Shown: positions 36,767 to 47,044 of the stretch, in pieces | Numbering within the stretch: the first letter of the stretch is position 1 | Layout of the letters: every line of letters begins with the position of its first letter | NCBI GenBank assembly: GCA_028641055.1 | Contig: CM054059.1 | Location: 45,458,477 to 45,522,476, forward strand | Direction of reading: 5' to 3' | Origin: Alopecurus myosuroides | Lineage: Eukaryota; Streptophyta; Magnoliopsida; Poales; Poaceae | DNA: 64,000 nucleotides | The notes under the pieces: generated by a model | Database searches by the model: none | Seen by the model: only the letters and a program-made list of their open reading frames with translations | Told to the model about the DNA's origin: nothing | Made by a program: the position numbers and the translations under genes

Positions 36767-38117
36767 TGCAAGATCGAGAGGTTAACTAGAGAGAGGGGGG
36801 GTGAATAAGTTAACTATAAATTTTAGCTTCATTTTTGAATAAACAAGATAGCGCTCAAATATAGATTGTCTAGGTTATGCAACTAGGTGAACAATCCTAT
36901 ATGTTGAGAAAATACACATCCCAATGGAAGTTAATCTCCGTTGGAGAGGTGCGGTGCCACCAAAGTGGAACACCGAGTAGCCCTCAAATGGTATACCGTA
37001 TCTCCTTCGAGTCCTTGCACCAATGCGGAGGGGCTCGAATCACTATGTTGTCGTTGAGGTTGACAAATAGACCCTTTACAAGGATGAGGCACACTCCACA
37101 ACTTTGGAGGGTTCTCACCAAATCCCGAGAGCCACCAAGACTCCGGGAAACAAGATCCACGAGCACAAGAGCTTCGGGGATACCAACAAGGCTCCAAGAT
37201 CCGATAAGCTAAGAGCTACAAGGTTCTTGACTCCGATGAACTAAGAACAACAAGATCCCTAAAGGATGAGTGGGGTAATTTCGAATCGGCTTGGTGGAGT
37301 AGTCGATCTAGGGTGTCTCCTCCAAATCTCAAAGAATCACGAGCTTTGGTTGGGTATTTGGGGAGATGCTTGAACTTAGAAGTGGTCAATAATGGTGGAG
37401 AGAGAAAGCTTAATTGACCCCTTCTACATGCAGGGGATGAGTGGATTTTATACCCCGAGACTAAAAGTGGCCGTTAGGGGGGATCCCCTTCACTCCAGAG
37501 CTCCCCAGCCTAGGGGGCCGGCCAGGCAGGTCAGGAGGGCCGGGAAACCGTCGTCAGCACACCTCGGCCTAGAGCTCACGTGGGGACGGCTGGAACCTGG
37601 CCTGGGGCCGACGCCCCCTTCCCACCACGGCCTGGAATCGCCGTGAGGATGGCTAGACCCGGCCTGGGGCTGGGTCATCGCACCATGGCCTGGAGCTCGG
37701 CCTCGAGTCGGCGTGGAGGCAGATCTAGGCCGGGGCAGCGACCGAGCCGCCCGGCCTCGTGCCCAGCCTAGGGACGGCGTGGAGAGTGAACAGGGCCGGG
37801 GCAGGGCACGAACCGCCCGGCCTGGGGCCGGCGTGGAGGAGGACCAGGCCGGGGCACAGCCTGAGCCACCCTGCCTCAAGGCTCGGCGAGGCCGGCCAGG
37901 TGCGCCGGCTCCCCTGTTTTCCGATTCTTCTCTTCCCTTTTCTCTTCTCCCTTTTTGCACTAACTTCAATATTGGTTTGTCAATCACATGGATGTCCTAG
38001 GGAGCTTGTGTTTGCATTTCTCCATGATAAATCCTAAACGCACTTAGGGAAAAGATTAGATCTGCCATATGTTGTGATCAAACACCAAAAACAAGATTAA
38101 GAACAAATGTCCTTTCA
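36767..38117 (-). repeat. 5' LTR of the copia element (1351 bp)
   Basis: Starts TGAAAGGACA at 38117 and ends CTTGCA at 36767, two bases before the primer site. It contains a GC-rich stretch (37490-37910) of imperfect ~60-bp repeats around GGCCTGGGGCCGGCGTGGAG, very unlike its AT-rich surroundings. Confidence 0.8.
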
Positions 38118-39367
38118 AAGACCAACACGGTGTCTCAAATCCATAATCATCCTATGAATCCAAATCACTATGTGCCCCTTCATCATTCGAGGGCACCCAA
38201 TTTGCTGGTGTTTCACTCTGCTATCTACAATGTGACTTGGTAGTTGGCCTTGCCCTTTCCTCACCGTTTCCTTTCTCTTCTTCTCAATAACTGGCCCAGA
38301 CACAGGTTCATAGCCACTGTTCTCATATGAGCCCTCAGATTCATAATATATTGTCTTCCGCCTCTTCTTCACCTTCCCAACTATGGAGAGGGCACTCCTT
38401 TTTTTCATATTTTTCAATGTCTGGTTCATCTCAGCATCATCTCATTCATTCCCATCATCATCTGATACATTCCCATGACCATCCTCTTCCATTTCTATGT
38501 CCTCTTCAGCCTCATCAGAAATATGTGTGTTCTTCTCATTAGTTCTGCTCTATTGAGTTAACAAATACAAGTGCTCTGAATCTTCAGGGAAATGCTCACA
38601 AGTTTAACTAGGAAAAACCACACCAGCATCATCCACTGTATAAATAATAGGGTTACCAATTTCTGATATTGAATTGAGTTCTTCTACTGCAACGGTGTTA
38701 ATGTTGGGTGGAAGTGAGCTAACACCCTAATTAAGTTAAAGAAATGCACTTCTTATCCTCATAAAGCTCAACCATTTTCTCCATCTTATGCATTCCATAT
38801 ACTAACTCCATTCCACCAATTCCTCTGTCCTTTTCATTCACACAGTACATGCAGTCATTGTGTCCATATCCCTCTCCCTCAATTAAAGCTAACAAATTCA
38901 TAAAGTGATGACCGATTTCCAAAATATTTGCTCTAAATTGTCCAGGTCATCTAAATTCAACCATACATCCCATATATCATCATCCAACCTAAATTAATTT
39001 GTAAAATAACAATTAATTTCTCTATCTCCATTCAGAAACCCTAGCCCAATTCAAAATCAAAAGAGACAGACGGGGAGAGGGGATTTACATAATCGACTAT
39101 GCCGGATCCAGATGTCTAGTGGCTGCTCTGCGCAGGAAGCTCCTTCCAAATCTTGGCCACGGCAACAGCGGCCGCCTTCGCTAGAGAAGAGTACTTCGCC
39201 GCCGCCGGGTTCGAGCTCCCACAACAATCACCATCTTCCGCGAGGAAGCTAGCAACCTCGCCATAGTCCCTAACGCCGTGCTTGCTTCCCTCACTGCCTC
39301 CCTGTCCGGGGCCGGCACCGTCGCTACCGGCCGACGAGGTACCGTTGTTGGAATCCGTAGCCGCCAC
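38118..39367 (-). pseudogene. MULE 1 transposase, N-terminal portion
   Basis: First exon candidate 39367-39116 starts MAATDSNNGTSSAGSDGAG. Next (about 39000-38731) lies a region like the N-terminal PB1-like domain of plant MULE transposases, with GHHFMNLLALIEGEG..DCMYCVNEKDRGIGGMELV and a KMVELYEDKKC end. Acidic linker pieces (38640-38430) and KKRRKTIYYESEGSYE (about 38360) follow, then LRHRVGL just before the copia LTR at 38117. Several in-frame stops. The segment that should join it to the part at 27266 (the catalytic N-terminal region) is largely gone. Confidence 0.6.
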
Positions 39368-39414
39368 CGAGTCAGTGCGAGAGAGGGAGAGGAGCGACTG
39401 GGTCCAACCATGTA

Positions 39415-39658
39415 GGAACGGGGAAATAGGGCTCCCGTTAACGGATGTTAACCCCCTCTCTGCGCGGAGTAATTTCGCGCCACGTCATCCTGACAATGGG
39501 CACCACACGTGGTTTTCGTCATTTGCCTAGCGTCGGACCAAAATCAGTGCCATATGTAACGTTTCACCCTTGTGGTTGTGGTTTTTTCAAAACGAAACGA
39601 AAAGTGGTGGCTTTCTGTTACTCTTGCCCCAATTGTGGTGGTATTTTCTAATTTTCTC
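39415..39658 (-). repeat. Right terminal inverted repeat of MULE 1
   Basis: Inverted copy of 23585-23826, directly followed by the second 9-bp target duplication. It lies just upstream of the transposase's first exon and so probably holds its promoter. Confidence 0.85.
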
Positions 39659-39667
39659 ACCCCGTTC

Positions 39668-40000
39668 AGATCTAATCTGGACGATGATTTCGGATCATCG
39701 GATCTTCATCGACTTGATACCCCGCTTCGTCCTTTTGCTTGAACACATGCCGACGCGGTGACTCTACACCATTACGTGTGGATATCGGTGAAGGTGTCGC
39801 AGATGCGACACTTTGATCGTTGGATAATACATCTCCTCGCGTATAGAAAAGTCTAGTTGCGGAAATCGACTCAGTCTTCATCAACCTCGTTATAGATAAC
39901 TTTCGTTTTACCTAGCTTGTTCTCCAACACCGACATCTACTCTTCTCCTACGCTAGAAAATGGTATTGCAAATATGACTATGGTTCTAAATATTTACTGG
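39668..40000. other. Flank between MULE 1 and the next MITE, no gene seen
   Basis: About 330 bp of ordinary sequence. Joined to 23355-23584 it would restore the site before MULE 1 inserted. Confidence 0.4.
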
Positions 40001-40003
40001 TTA

Positions 40004-40513
40004 GAGCATCTCGAGCAACCCGAGAAAGGCATCAGCCCTATAACAACCACCGTTTGAAAGTCTCAAGCCCCCCCCCAAAAAAAGGGGGCAACCATTGGAG
40101 GAACGGGGAAGAACTCAACAGCTTCCGGTCATGGACGTCGGCAGAACTGCGTGCGTGGGATGCGGCCGAGCAGACAGCCGAAGGGACGAGTAGACAAAGT
40201 GGCGCCGGAGCAGGTCGTTGGGCGGGGCAGCGGACACTGGATGGAGGAGATAGCCGGCCGTAGCAGACTAGCTGGTGGCCGGACGGGGCGGTGAAGGAAC
40301 ATGAGGACGGGGCACGGTGGGGAAGAAAAAGGGTGAGGAGGAAATAAGAGAGAGAAAAAAAAGAAAGAAAAACACGTGGCCTCCTTCAGTTATCTACGAA
40401 ATCTATTCTACGAGTCCTCCATTTCATAGTCTTTAAGACTTTTTTTTGGTTGAACTGCATACCAATTTTCCATTACAGAGTTTATAGGGATCTCCTAGAG
40501 CCTAGAGATGCTC
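40004..40513. mobile_element. Harbinger-type MITE, 510 bp
   Basis: Ends GAGCATCTCGAGCA and (inverted) GAGCATCTCTAGGCT, flanked by TTA (40001-40003 and 40514-40516). No coding domain is recognised. Confidence 0.65.
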
Positions 40514-40578
40514 TTAGATAGAAATTTGGTTGGGGATCTGCTAGAGCCTAGAGATGCTCTTACATAGAAATTTGGTTG
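40488..40578. repeat. 46-bp tandem duplication across the MITE's right end
   Basis: GGGATCTCCTAGAGCCTAGA and the following bases through GATGCTCTTA.ATAGAAATTTGG occur twice with two mismatches. The unit spans terminal repeat, TTA target and host flank, so it arose after insertion. Confidence 0.8.
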
Positions 40579-40622
40579 CTGCAAGTAGCATTGGATGTTG
40601 ACCAACTATGCACACGTCCTAA

Positions 40623-42455
40623 GGGCATCTCCAGTCGCCCCCCCAGAGCCTCCCAGGCGGCCTTTTTCGCGCCGGAAGCGGCGAATAACGCCGTTTCCTC
40701 ACCAGTCGCCCCCAGAAGCCCAAATAGTGACGTTTCGGCGCTATTTCGCGCCGCGGCACCCAGGCCAAACCCAGCCCGCTGGGTTCGGCCTGGGGGGGAC
40801 GAAACTGCGCGGCAGCACGCGCGGGCCAGCTCTGTCAGTGACGCGGCGAAAAAGCGCGGGAACAGAACCCCCCGTGATCGTATTCTCGGCTCGCGCGTCG
40901 GTCAAAGGCTGCCGGCGTTTATGGCGTGGCGGCCGCCCAGTGCATGCGCCCGTTCAAAGGCTGCCGGCGTAATGGCGTGGCGGGCGGCAGCGAGGGGACG
41001 CGCGCGCAGTAAATGTCGGGCAGGCTACAAAAGGCCCCCGCCGCTCACCGCCCCGCCCCATTCTTCCACCTCGCTCCTCTCCTTCCTCGGCGCTCTCCTC
41101 TCCCCCGTGCTCTCCTTCGTCCACACAGAAAAAATGGCGAGCTACAAGGACGACGCCACAGCCAACAGCTTCCCCCGCCGCCACCTTCGCCGGAGCGAGG
41201 CGATGGCGCTGTACCGCGCGGGCTACCCGTGCCCGCCGGACAGCCGCCTCCCGAGCTCTGGCGCTGGGCAGCCACGCTGGGCCCTCAGCGCGGGCGGGGC
41301 GCCCGTGCCTCCGCTCCAGAGCACGGACCCCGAGTTCCGGCAGGCCATCCGCGAGGTGCGCGATGGCATGGAGGCGCCCGAACGCCTACCGGCGGAAGGG
41401 TATGACGCGTTCTGGTGGCATGAGATCACCAGGCGTCGCGACAGGGAGCTTACCTCCCTGGGCGACAACGGCGCCGTCGACGGCCGCTACAACGCCAACG
41501 GGCGCCGCCGCTGGTGGGGAGGACACAACCGCACCATCGAGTGGGTTGTGGACTACATCCACGCCGGCAACACGCCGCGCTTGGAGATGCCACCCCGGCA
41601 GAACCCCGCGTGGGATGCGCGCCGGACGGACGCCGGCTACTCGTCGGCAACCTCGAGCTCCTCCGGCGCCCAGTCCCTCTCCGTCTCCCCCCCTTCCTGA
41701 ACTCTGGCGCGCCAGCCCGCAGGCGCAGCGGCGGCTCCTTCGCATCGGCGAGCCACGTTTCGAGCGCGCGGTCCGCCCGAAGACGGAGCCGACCGAGGGC
41801 GAGGACGACGAGTGGCCAGACCTCAAGGCCGCCGAGGAACTCTCCCTCAACACGGTCTAGCCCCTCGCCGACGACCTCGCCGCGGACTGGAGCCTGCGGG
41901 AGAGCACCGCCGAGGAGCTTGAGCTCCAGCGCCGCCTGCTCGCTGAGGCCGAGCAGCGCAAGGCGGCGCGCGACCAGGAAGCTGCCGCCAACGCGGCCCG
42001 CCGCCGCGTCCCTCCCCCGCCGCCGACGAAGGACCCAGTCTACGTCGTGCTCGACCCTGACTCCGACGAGGAGGACGAGATCCAGCGAGCCCTCGCGGCG
42101 AGCAGGTGAGGCAACTCCGGCTGCGGCGACGCCGGACAGGGACCGAGCAAGCGCCCTGGCGACGGCCCCGACGACGGCGACGACGTCGACTACAGCCAGG
42201 CCATCGCAGAGAGCCTGGGCCTTAAGTAGTTAGGTTTAAATTCAGTTTTAGCTTAAATTTGCGTTGAATTTGTAGAACTTTGCCTGAAATCAATAAAAAG
42301 CGCCGAATTTTCAAATCGTGTTTTTTTGGGCTGAAACCTGGGCTCGGGGAGCGACTGGGAAGGCTGTCCCCCAGGTTCCAAATTAGCGTCGTTTGGCACC
42401 GCGGCGGTCCCAAAACGGCGGCGTTTTTGGCTCTAGGGGGCGACTGGAGATGTCC
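40623..42455 (+). mobile_element. PIF/Harbinger-like gene-carrying element 3 (1833 bp)
   Basis: The ends GGGCATCTCCAGTCGCCCCC and (inverted) GGACATCTCCAGTCGCCCCC are flanked by TAA (40620-40622 and 42456-42458). The promoter (paired TCAAAGGCTGCCGGCG boxes at 40902 and 40953, GTGCATGCGCC, TACAAAA at 41026) and the 3' part (AATAAAAAG near 42292, CCCCCAGGTTCCA, CGGCGGCGTTTT) match elements 1 and 2. The protein gene between them is different. Confidence 0.9.
41134..42229 (+). pseudogene. Unknown protein with two UIM-like motifs, broken ORF of element 3
   Basis: Starts MASYKDDATANSFPRRH about 105 bp after the TATA-like box. No family recognised for the N-terminal part, which has RRSEAMALYRAGYPCPPDSR (~15-35), QAIREVRDGMEAPERLP, YDAFWWHEITRRRDREL and IEWVVDYIHAG. 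A shift of frame near 41700 leads to FERAVRPKTEPTEGEDDEWP, then in-frame TAG (41858-41860) and TGA (42107-42109), ending at TAG 42227-42229. The C-terminal part has a Glu/Arg-rich helix, PVYVVLDPDSDEEDE, then EDEIQRALAASR and DVDYSQAIAESLGLK, both fitting the ubiquitin-interacting motif pattern (acidic patch, hydrophobic, x-x-Ala, x-x-x-Ser). Disabled by one shift and two stops. Confidence 0.65.
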
Positions 42456-42569
42456 TAAAAGAACCTTGACATGAAAAAAAAAAAACTCTTGGAAGACACG
42501 CAGTCAGAGAGGTCGGTATAGCCTGTTGGTACCAGATAAACAGTATCACGTCTTAATCACAGAGCACAT

Positions 42570-42765
42570 CTGCTTTGCCCACGTCAGGAGGTTTATCCAT
42601 TTGAAAAGTTGTTTTGGTCGACAGAAGGGCGAAGTCGGCCTGGTCTATCGAGGACACGTCGTCTCCGCGGCTAAGCCTCCGTTCTCCACGTACTCCCTGC
42701 ATTGGTCACCAAACACAAATTCGCAGCTTGATGAGGTACTTCTCGTCGACATCTCACCTATATAA
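42570..42765 (+). promoter_or_regulatory. Promoter of the GEM-like gene
   Basis: TATA box CTATATAA at 42758-42765, about 110 bp before the ATG. Upstream are ACGT-core elements that on the minus strand read GACGTGGG (at 42578-42585) and GACGTGTC (at 42653-42660), resembling ABA-response elements. ABA control is inference. Confidence 0.6.
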
Positions 42766-42875
42766 CACCCTAGCCCGCTTTGTCCATCTCAACATCATCA
42801 TCTCTACTTCCATCATACAGCGCAGCACCTTCCTTCCCCGCGTGTCACGCTTCCTTTCCCGTAGCACGACCAGCC

Positions 42876-44045
42876 ATGGATAGCAAGGACGCCGCCGCCG
42901 GCACCGCACCGCCACACTCGGGAACGCCGCCTTCCTCTCCCCTAGCGCAGCAACGCGTGCAGGAGCGCAAGGACGCCACCACCACACCGCCCGGCACGCC
43001 ACCCTCGGGAGCGCCGCCTTCCTCTCCACTAGTCCAAGAACCCATGGAGGAGGGCAAGGGCGCCACCACCGCACCGCCACCCTCGGGACCGCTGCCGTCC
43101 TCTCCCCAAACGCAGCAACCCATGGACGCCGCGTCAGCGCCACAGCCGTGTGAGCCCCAGCCAGCGGAGGCGGTAAGGTGGGGCACACGGCAGATGGGCC
43201 CGCCTGCGGCGCCGGGGGCGCACCCGGAGAACCAGCAGGCGGCGCAGGGGACGGCCTCGCGCGGCGACCAGGAGATGCCGCCGTATGTCATCACGGGGGA
43301 GCCAGTGCAGCCGGCGCCGCGGACAGAGAAGGGAAAAGACAGCCCGATGGAACACGTCGTCGACTTCTTCAACACCTGGAGCCGCAAGGCCGAGGAGCTC
43401 TCCTCCAACATCTGGCTTAACCGTAAGCACAAATCACCTCCTGTTCTTGCATGCTGAATTACTCTGTTCTTGAAAGGGTACTCTGTTCTTCGCGATACTC
43501 TGCTTATACTCGCATCGATTTTCGTGCATTTGCTCGCTGCAGTGAAGACGGCGCCGTCCATGCCCGACGCCGCGATGGGGAAGCTGAGCCTCGGCGCGAA
43601 GGCCATCACCGGGGGAGGCTTCGAGAAGCTGTACAAGCAAACCTTCTCCTCCAGCCCGGACGAGCACCTGAAGAAGACGTTCGCGTGCTACCTATCCACG
43701 GCGACGGGCCCCGTCGCCGGCACGCTCTACCTGACCAACACCAACGTGGCCTTCTGCAGCGACCGCCCGCTCTCCTTCGCCGCGCCGTCGGGGCAGACCG
43801 CATGGAGCTACTACAAGGTCGTGATCCCGCTGGCTAGGGTCGCCACGGTGGAGCCCGTGACGGCCAAGGAGAGCCCGCCGGAGAGGTACGTCCACGTCGT
43901 TAGCGTGGACTCCCACGACTTCTGGTTCATGGGCTTCGTCAGCTACGACAAGGCCCTTAATAACCTTGGTTCGGCGGTCACGTCGCAAAACGGAGCCGCA
44001 CCAGCCCCCGCCGCGGCGCCAACGCCGACGGCGAGTTACGAGTGA
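42876..44045 (+). CDS. GEM-like (GRAM-domain) protein, two exons, intact
   Basis: Exons 42876-43422 and 43543-44045 (GT..AG, phase 1) encode 349 residues. The N-terminal ~135 residues are Pro/Ser-rich with three imperfect ~35-residue repeats (TPPSSPLAQQ, APPSSPLVQE, LPSSPQTQQ). Then follow the family's VVDFFNTWSRKAEELSSNIW helix, LKTAPSMPDAAMGKLSLGAK (split by the intron), FEKLYKQTF, and the GRAM domain (~205-310) with KTFACYLSTATGPVAGTLYL, SDRPLSFAAPS, SYYKVVIPLARV, RYVHVVSVDSHDFWFMGFV. GRAM domains bind membrane phosphoinositides. Plant GEM-like/ABA-responsive proteins act in cell-fate and hormone responses. The N-terminal extension is longer than I expect for the family. Element 3 ends about 300 bp upstream of the TATA box. 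Confidence 0.9.
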
Positions 44046-44428
44046 GGACCCACGACGCTCCCGTGTGTTCGTTATCCATGAGTTTGCCTCTGTACATTTG
44101 GCGTTGCGTTTTCTGTATCGTTCCGATGGAGGTCGTCGTTATGTGATTACCTTGTTTGTTTTCTGAGGAACATCGGATCTGTTGAGTGCATGTGTAGTTT
44201 GTAGTCCTAGGCATTTTCGCTTTGGATGGCCATTTTTTCTTTTCCGTTTTTATGAGTGTTTGTATGCTTGGTGTTCGATTGGTGTTTGGCATTATGTTGT
44301 TGTGAGGTTATATGTACGATTGATATTTTTTAATATTAAAATGTTTTCTTTATTTAAATATGTATATATCCCTTTTGTCATTTCAGAGAGTCATCCATTG
44401 CGACGTGTTCTTCTCTCTCGTAGTATGT
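44046..44428 (+). other. 3' region of the GEM-like gene
   Basis: T-rich 3' UTR-like sequence without another gene. It ends at the CACTA terminus. Confidence 0.45.
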
Positions 44429-44604
44429 CACTACAGGATTAGGGTTCTATGCCAACGGCAATTGCTGTCAGTGTAGGCCTGAATACCGTCGGCGTATGGC
44501 TACCCGATGGCCACCAACGGTATAACCCCCTCGGCGAATACTGCCGGCATAGCGCGGCTGTTGGCGTACCCCGTTGGGAAGACGGTTCCTCTTCCGTCGG
44601 TTTC

Positions 44605-44757
44605 TTCTCGCTGTCAGCGTAGCCACTTGACGGGGCAGCCGTCTGACGGCGCACCAGCTATACCGACGGTCACACTTTCTTATCGCTGTCAGCGTAGCCA
44701 CTTGACGGGGCGGCCGTCTGACGGCGCACCAGCTATGCCGACAGTCACACCGTCGGC
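44605..44757. repeat. Tandem repeat in the CACTA subterminal region
   Basis: A ~77-bp unit, CGCTGTCAGCGTAGCCACTT then GACGGGGC.GCCGTCTGACGG, is present twice in a row with a few mismatches. Confidence 0.8.
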
Positions 44758-45496
44758 TTAAGCCCCCATGTGGCAGCTTCCAGCGACCATCCCATCTCGA
44801 GGGGTCCACGTCTACGCCGATGGCCATGCCGTTGGCTTAGCTCCCGACGTGGCGTCTTTCAGGCGGGCGAGCTGGCGCAATGGCAGCAGCTATGCCAACG
44901 GTGACACCATCGGCTTAGCCCCCACGTGGCAGCCCCAAACACATTTCTTTTCTCGTGGGTCCGCCCTCTATGCCGACGGCAATCTCGTCGGCTTAACCGC
45001 AATGTTGTGTTATATGGGTGTGCGCAGTGTGCAACAGCTATGCCCACAACATTCAAATTCCCTGTTTCACTATTGTTTTAAAATTTGCCCAGCCACCATT
45101 GCATATCAAATTCAACACAGATTACAATCTCCATACAATAGATCACCATAGCGTATCAAATTCAAATTTTCATACATAGTTCACCATAACATGTCAATTT
45201 CGATACAAAAGGCATAGTTCAAACGGTGTGCATAGTCCAATACAGATAAATGATTTCGACGCTATGGACTTCAATCGCCGGCACAGCGGACACTTCACCG
45301 TCGAGATCATCATCACTACAAAATGAAAGGCAACACCCATTTAGCATGTCAAATCGTGCAAGTCAAAGGTCATTCATAGCAAATGGATCAAATCCAACAG
45401 TTAGAAAAGAAAAGAGACATGTTCTCTTCTGCTTTGAGAGAGGTGCCTAGGTGTTGGCATTTTTTCAGTAATTGTTTCTTGTCCATGTTCAGTCCA

Positions 45497-46332
45497 TGTC
45501 GTAGTGGTGTCACGGCAGATGCCATCGGATGGCTAAAGTTGTGGGGACGATGGACGCTGGAGGCGCTCGGGGAGGGATCACGCAGCGAGTAGCCGCGTGA
45601 GTGTGAAGCTAGCACTGCAAACAACAAGATCTACCCAGGTTCAGGGCCCTCGTGTGGAGGTAAAACCCCTACTCCCGCCTTTCTCTCTTTATATTTGAGT
45701 CTCACCGAGTAGCCACAGTACAAGTGTTGCCTACACCGAGTAGCCACTCTTCTCTCTACGCTACTGTAGTCCTTAGTCGTGTCGTCCCTCGCGCAGGAGG
45801 AGGCAGGGCACCTTATATACTGGTGCCCAGCCGGATACAGCCAAGATGTCGACATTGTGTGCACACTGTGCACTTCCGACTTCCCGCTGACACCTTTACA
45901 CCTTTTGGCTTCCGAGTTTGTCTCCGTGTGCAAAGTCGTTCCGCAGAACCGAGGAGCTGATCTGTTATCACTGACACTGTCACGGGGTAGGCCCCCCTAA
46001 CCTGCGACGCCCTGCTGACACCCTAGCGCGGATAAGCATGCGCTTTGCAGATGAACAGTGCCGCAGTACGGACCCGGGATACGCGGGATCCTGTGTCCGA
46101 ACGGCTCCTTTGACTTCTGGCCCGAGTAGGAGACCGCCCTCTCTACCCGGTCCGCTTCCTCTACTCGAAGAAGAGTAATTTCCTTGATTCTTCCTCCTGG
46201 CCATCAGTGTGTACGGCCGAATAGCGGACGACCGCGTAGCGAGTACCGGGTAGCCGCTACTCTGCCAAACGTCTCTTCTGATCTTGCCCCTTAGCACTTG
46301 CCTTTACCCTACTCGGGGGTATCCCCCCGACA
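45497..46332 (-). repeat. 3' LTR of the gypsy element (836 bp)
   Basis: Bounded by TGTCG and CGACA; contains a minus-strand TATA box, GTATATAAGG, at 45811-45820. Confidence 0.92.
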
Positions 46333-46847
46333 TTAGTCCCCGAAGCTGGTAGAGTCCTGCGAACTTGTTCACTGGGCTCTGCCAGCTTAAAAACCAATCT
46401 TGCCTTTGAGCCTTGGGTTGTTGAGTAGAACCTCCGAGTAGCCCTTGATTCTATCTCAAGTTTCTTCTTTCCCGAATAGGGCCACTTTTGTTCCCTGTCG
46501 CCGAGTAAAATGACTTGGCGAGATTTTCAATCAGAATCTCTGCGTGGCAGAGCGAAATCCGGCTTTCGGCAGCGCAACTGGGCACATGTCACGTTCCCGT
46601 ACCCCCGACGCCTCGGTACCCGGGATCTGACAGGCCACGCGCCCAGTTTTCACGGCCCGGGCCCACTAGCCCGTTATGTCCCATTAAGCGCAGTTATTAC
46701 CCATGATTGCGTCGTGGGATCGAATGCGGCCGTTACACACGCGTTCTGCGCTGTGTGCGTTTCTAACCGGCCCACACACCCCACGCCGCGCGATCTCTGG
46801 GCGTAACTGATCCCATTACCTCCAATCGTAACGGCAACCCGAGGGGA

Positions 46848-46858
46848 GGTATAAATAC
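46848..46858 (+). promoter_or_regulatory. TATA box of the antisense gene
   Basis: GGTATAAATAC on the plus strand, about 190 bp before the antisense ATG at 47045 and outside the LTR. Confidence 0.6.
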
Positions 46859-47044
46859 CCCCTCGGTAACTCCCTTCTCCTCTTCCTGCCTTCACTCTCT
46901 CCTCTCGCCCCTTCGTTTCTCCGCCGCCACAGAGCTCTTCGCCGCCGCGCACCTCACTGCGCCGCCGCGAGCTTCACTGCGCCGAAAGGCCAGTTCTTTC
47001 CGCCAAATTCCACCGAATCACCACCAGATTTCCTCTCCTGCTTG

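Larger units (their letters stand above)
27268..38117 (-). mobile_element. Copia (Sirevirus-like) retrotransposon nested in MULE 1, 3' LTR truncated
   Basis: Read on minus: 5' LTR 38117-36767, tRNA-Met primer site at 36752-36764 (TGGTATCAGAGCC), gag, protease, integrase, reverse transcriptase and RNase H (copia order), a long 3' region, polypurine tract AAAAACGGGGAGAT next to 27471, and 204 bp of 3' LTR ending at 27268. The 3' LTR stops where transposase sequence resumes, so a deletion removed both LTR and MULE DNA. LTR remnants differ at roughly 4-6% of sites plus indels (eye count), so it is older than the gypsy element at 45.5 kb. The Sirevirus/Maximus-like label rests on the TGAAAGGACAT LTR start, the primer site and the extra 3' region. 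It is dead. Confidence 0.75.
23585..39658. mobile_element. MULE 1: Mutator-like element with GRF gene, split by a copia insertion
   Basis: Terminal inverted repeats of about 240 bp (left 23585-23826, right about 39415-39658) share GAGAAAA(A)TTA, CACCACAATTGGGGCA, GGGTGAAACGTTACA, TTGGTCCGACG and ACTGTCAGGATGA-type blocks. A perfect 9-bp target duplication, ACCCCGTTC, lies at 23576-23584 and 39659-39667. Inside are a GRF-type gene on plus and a transposase on minus, converging. About 10.85 kb of copia retrotransposon interrupts the transposase, so the MULE itself is near 5.2 kb. Internal deletions make it non-autonomous. Confidence 0.9.
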
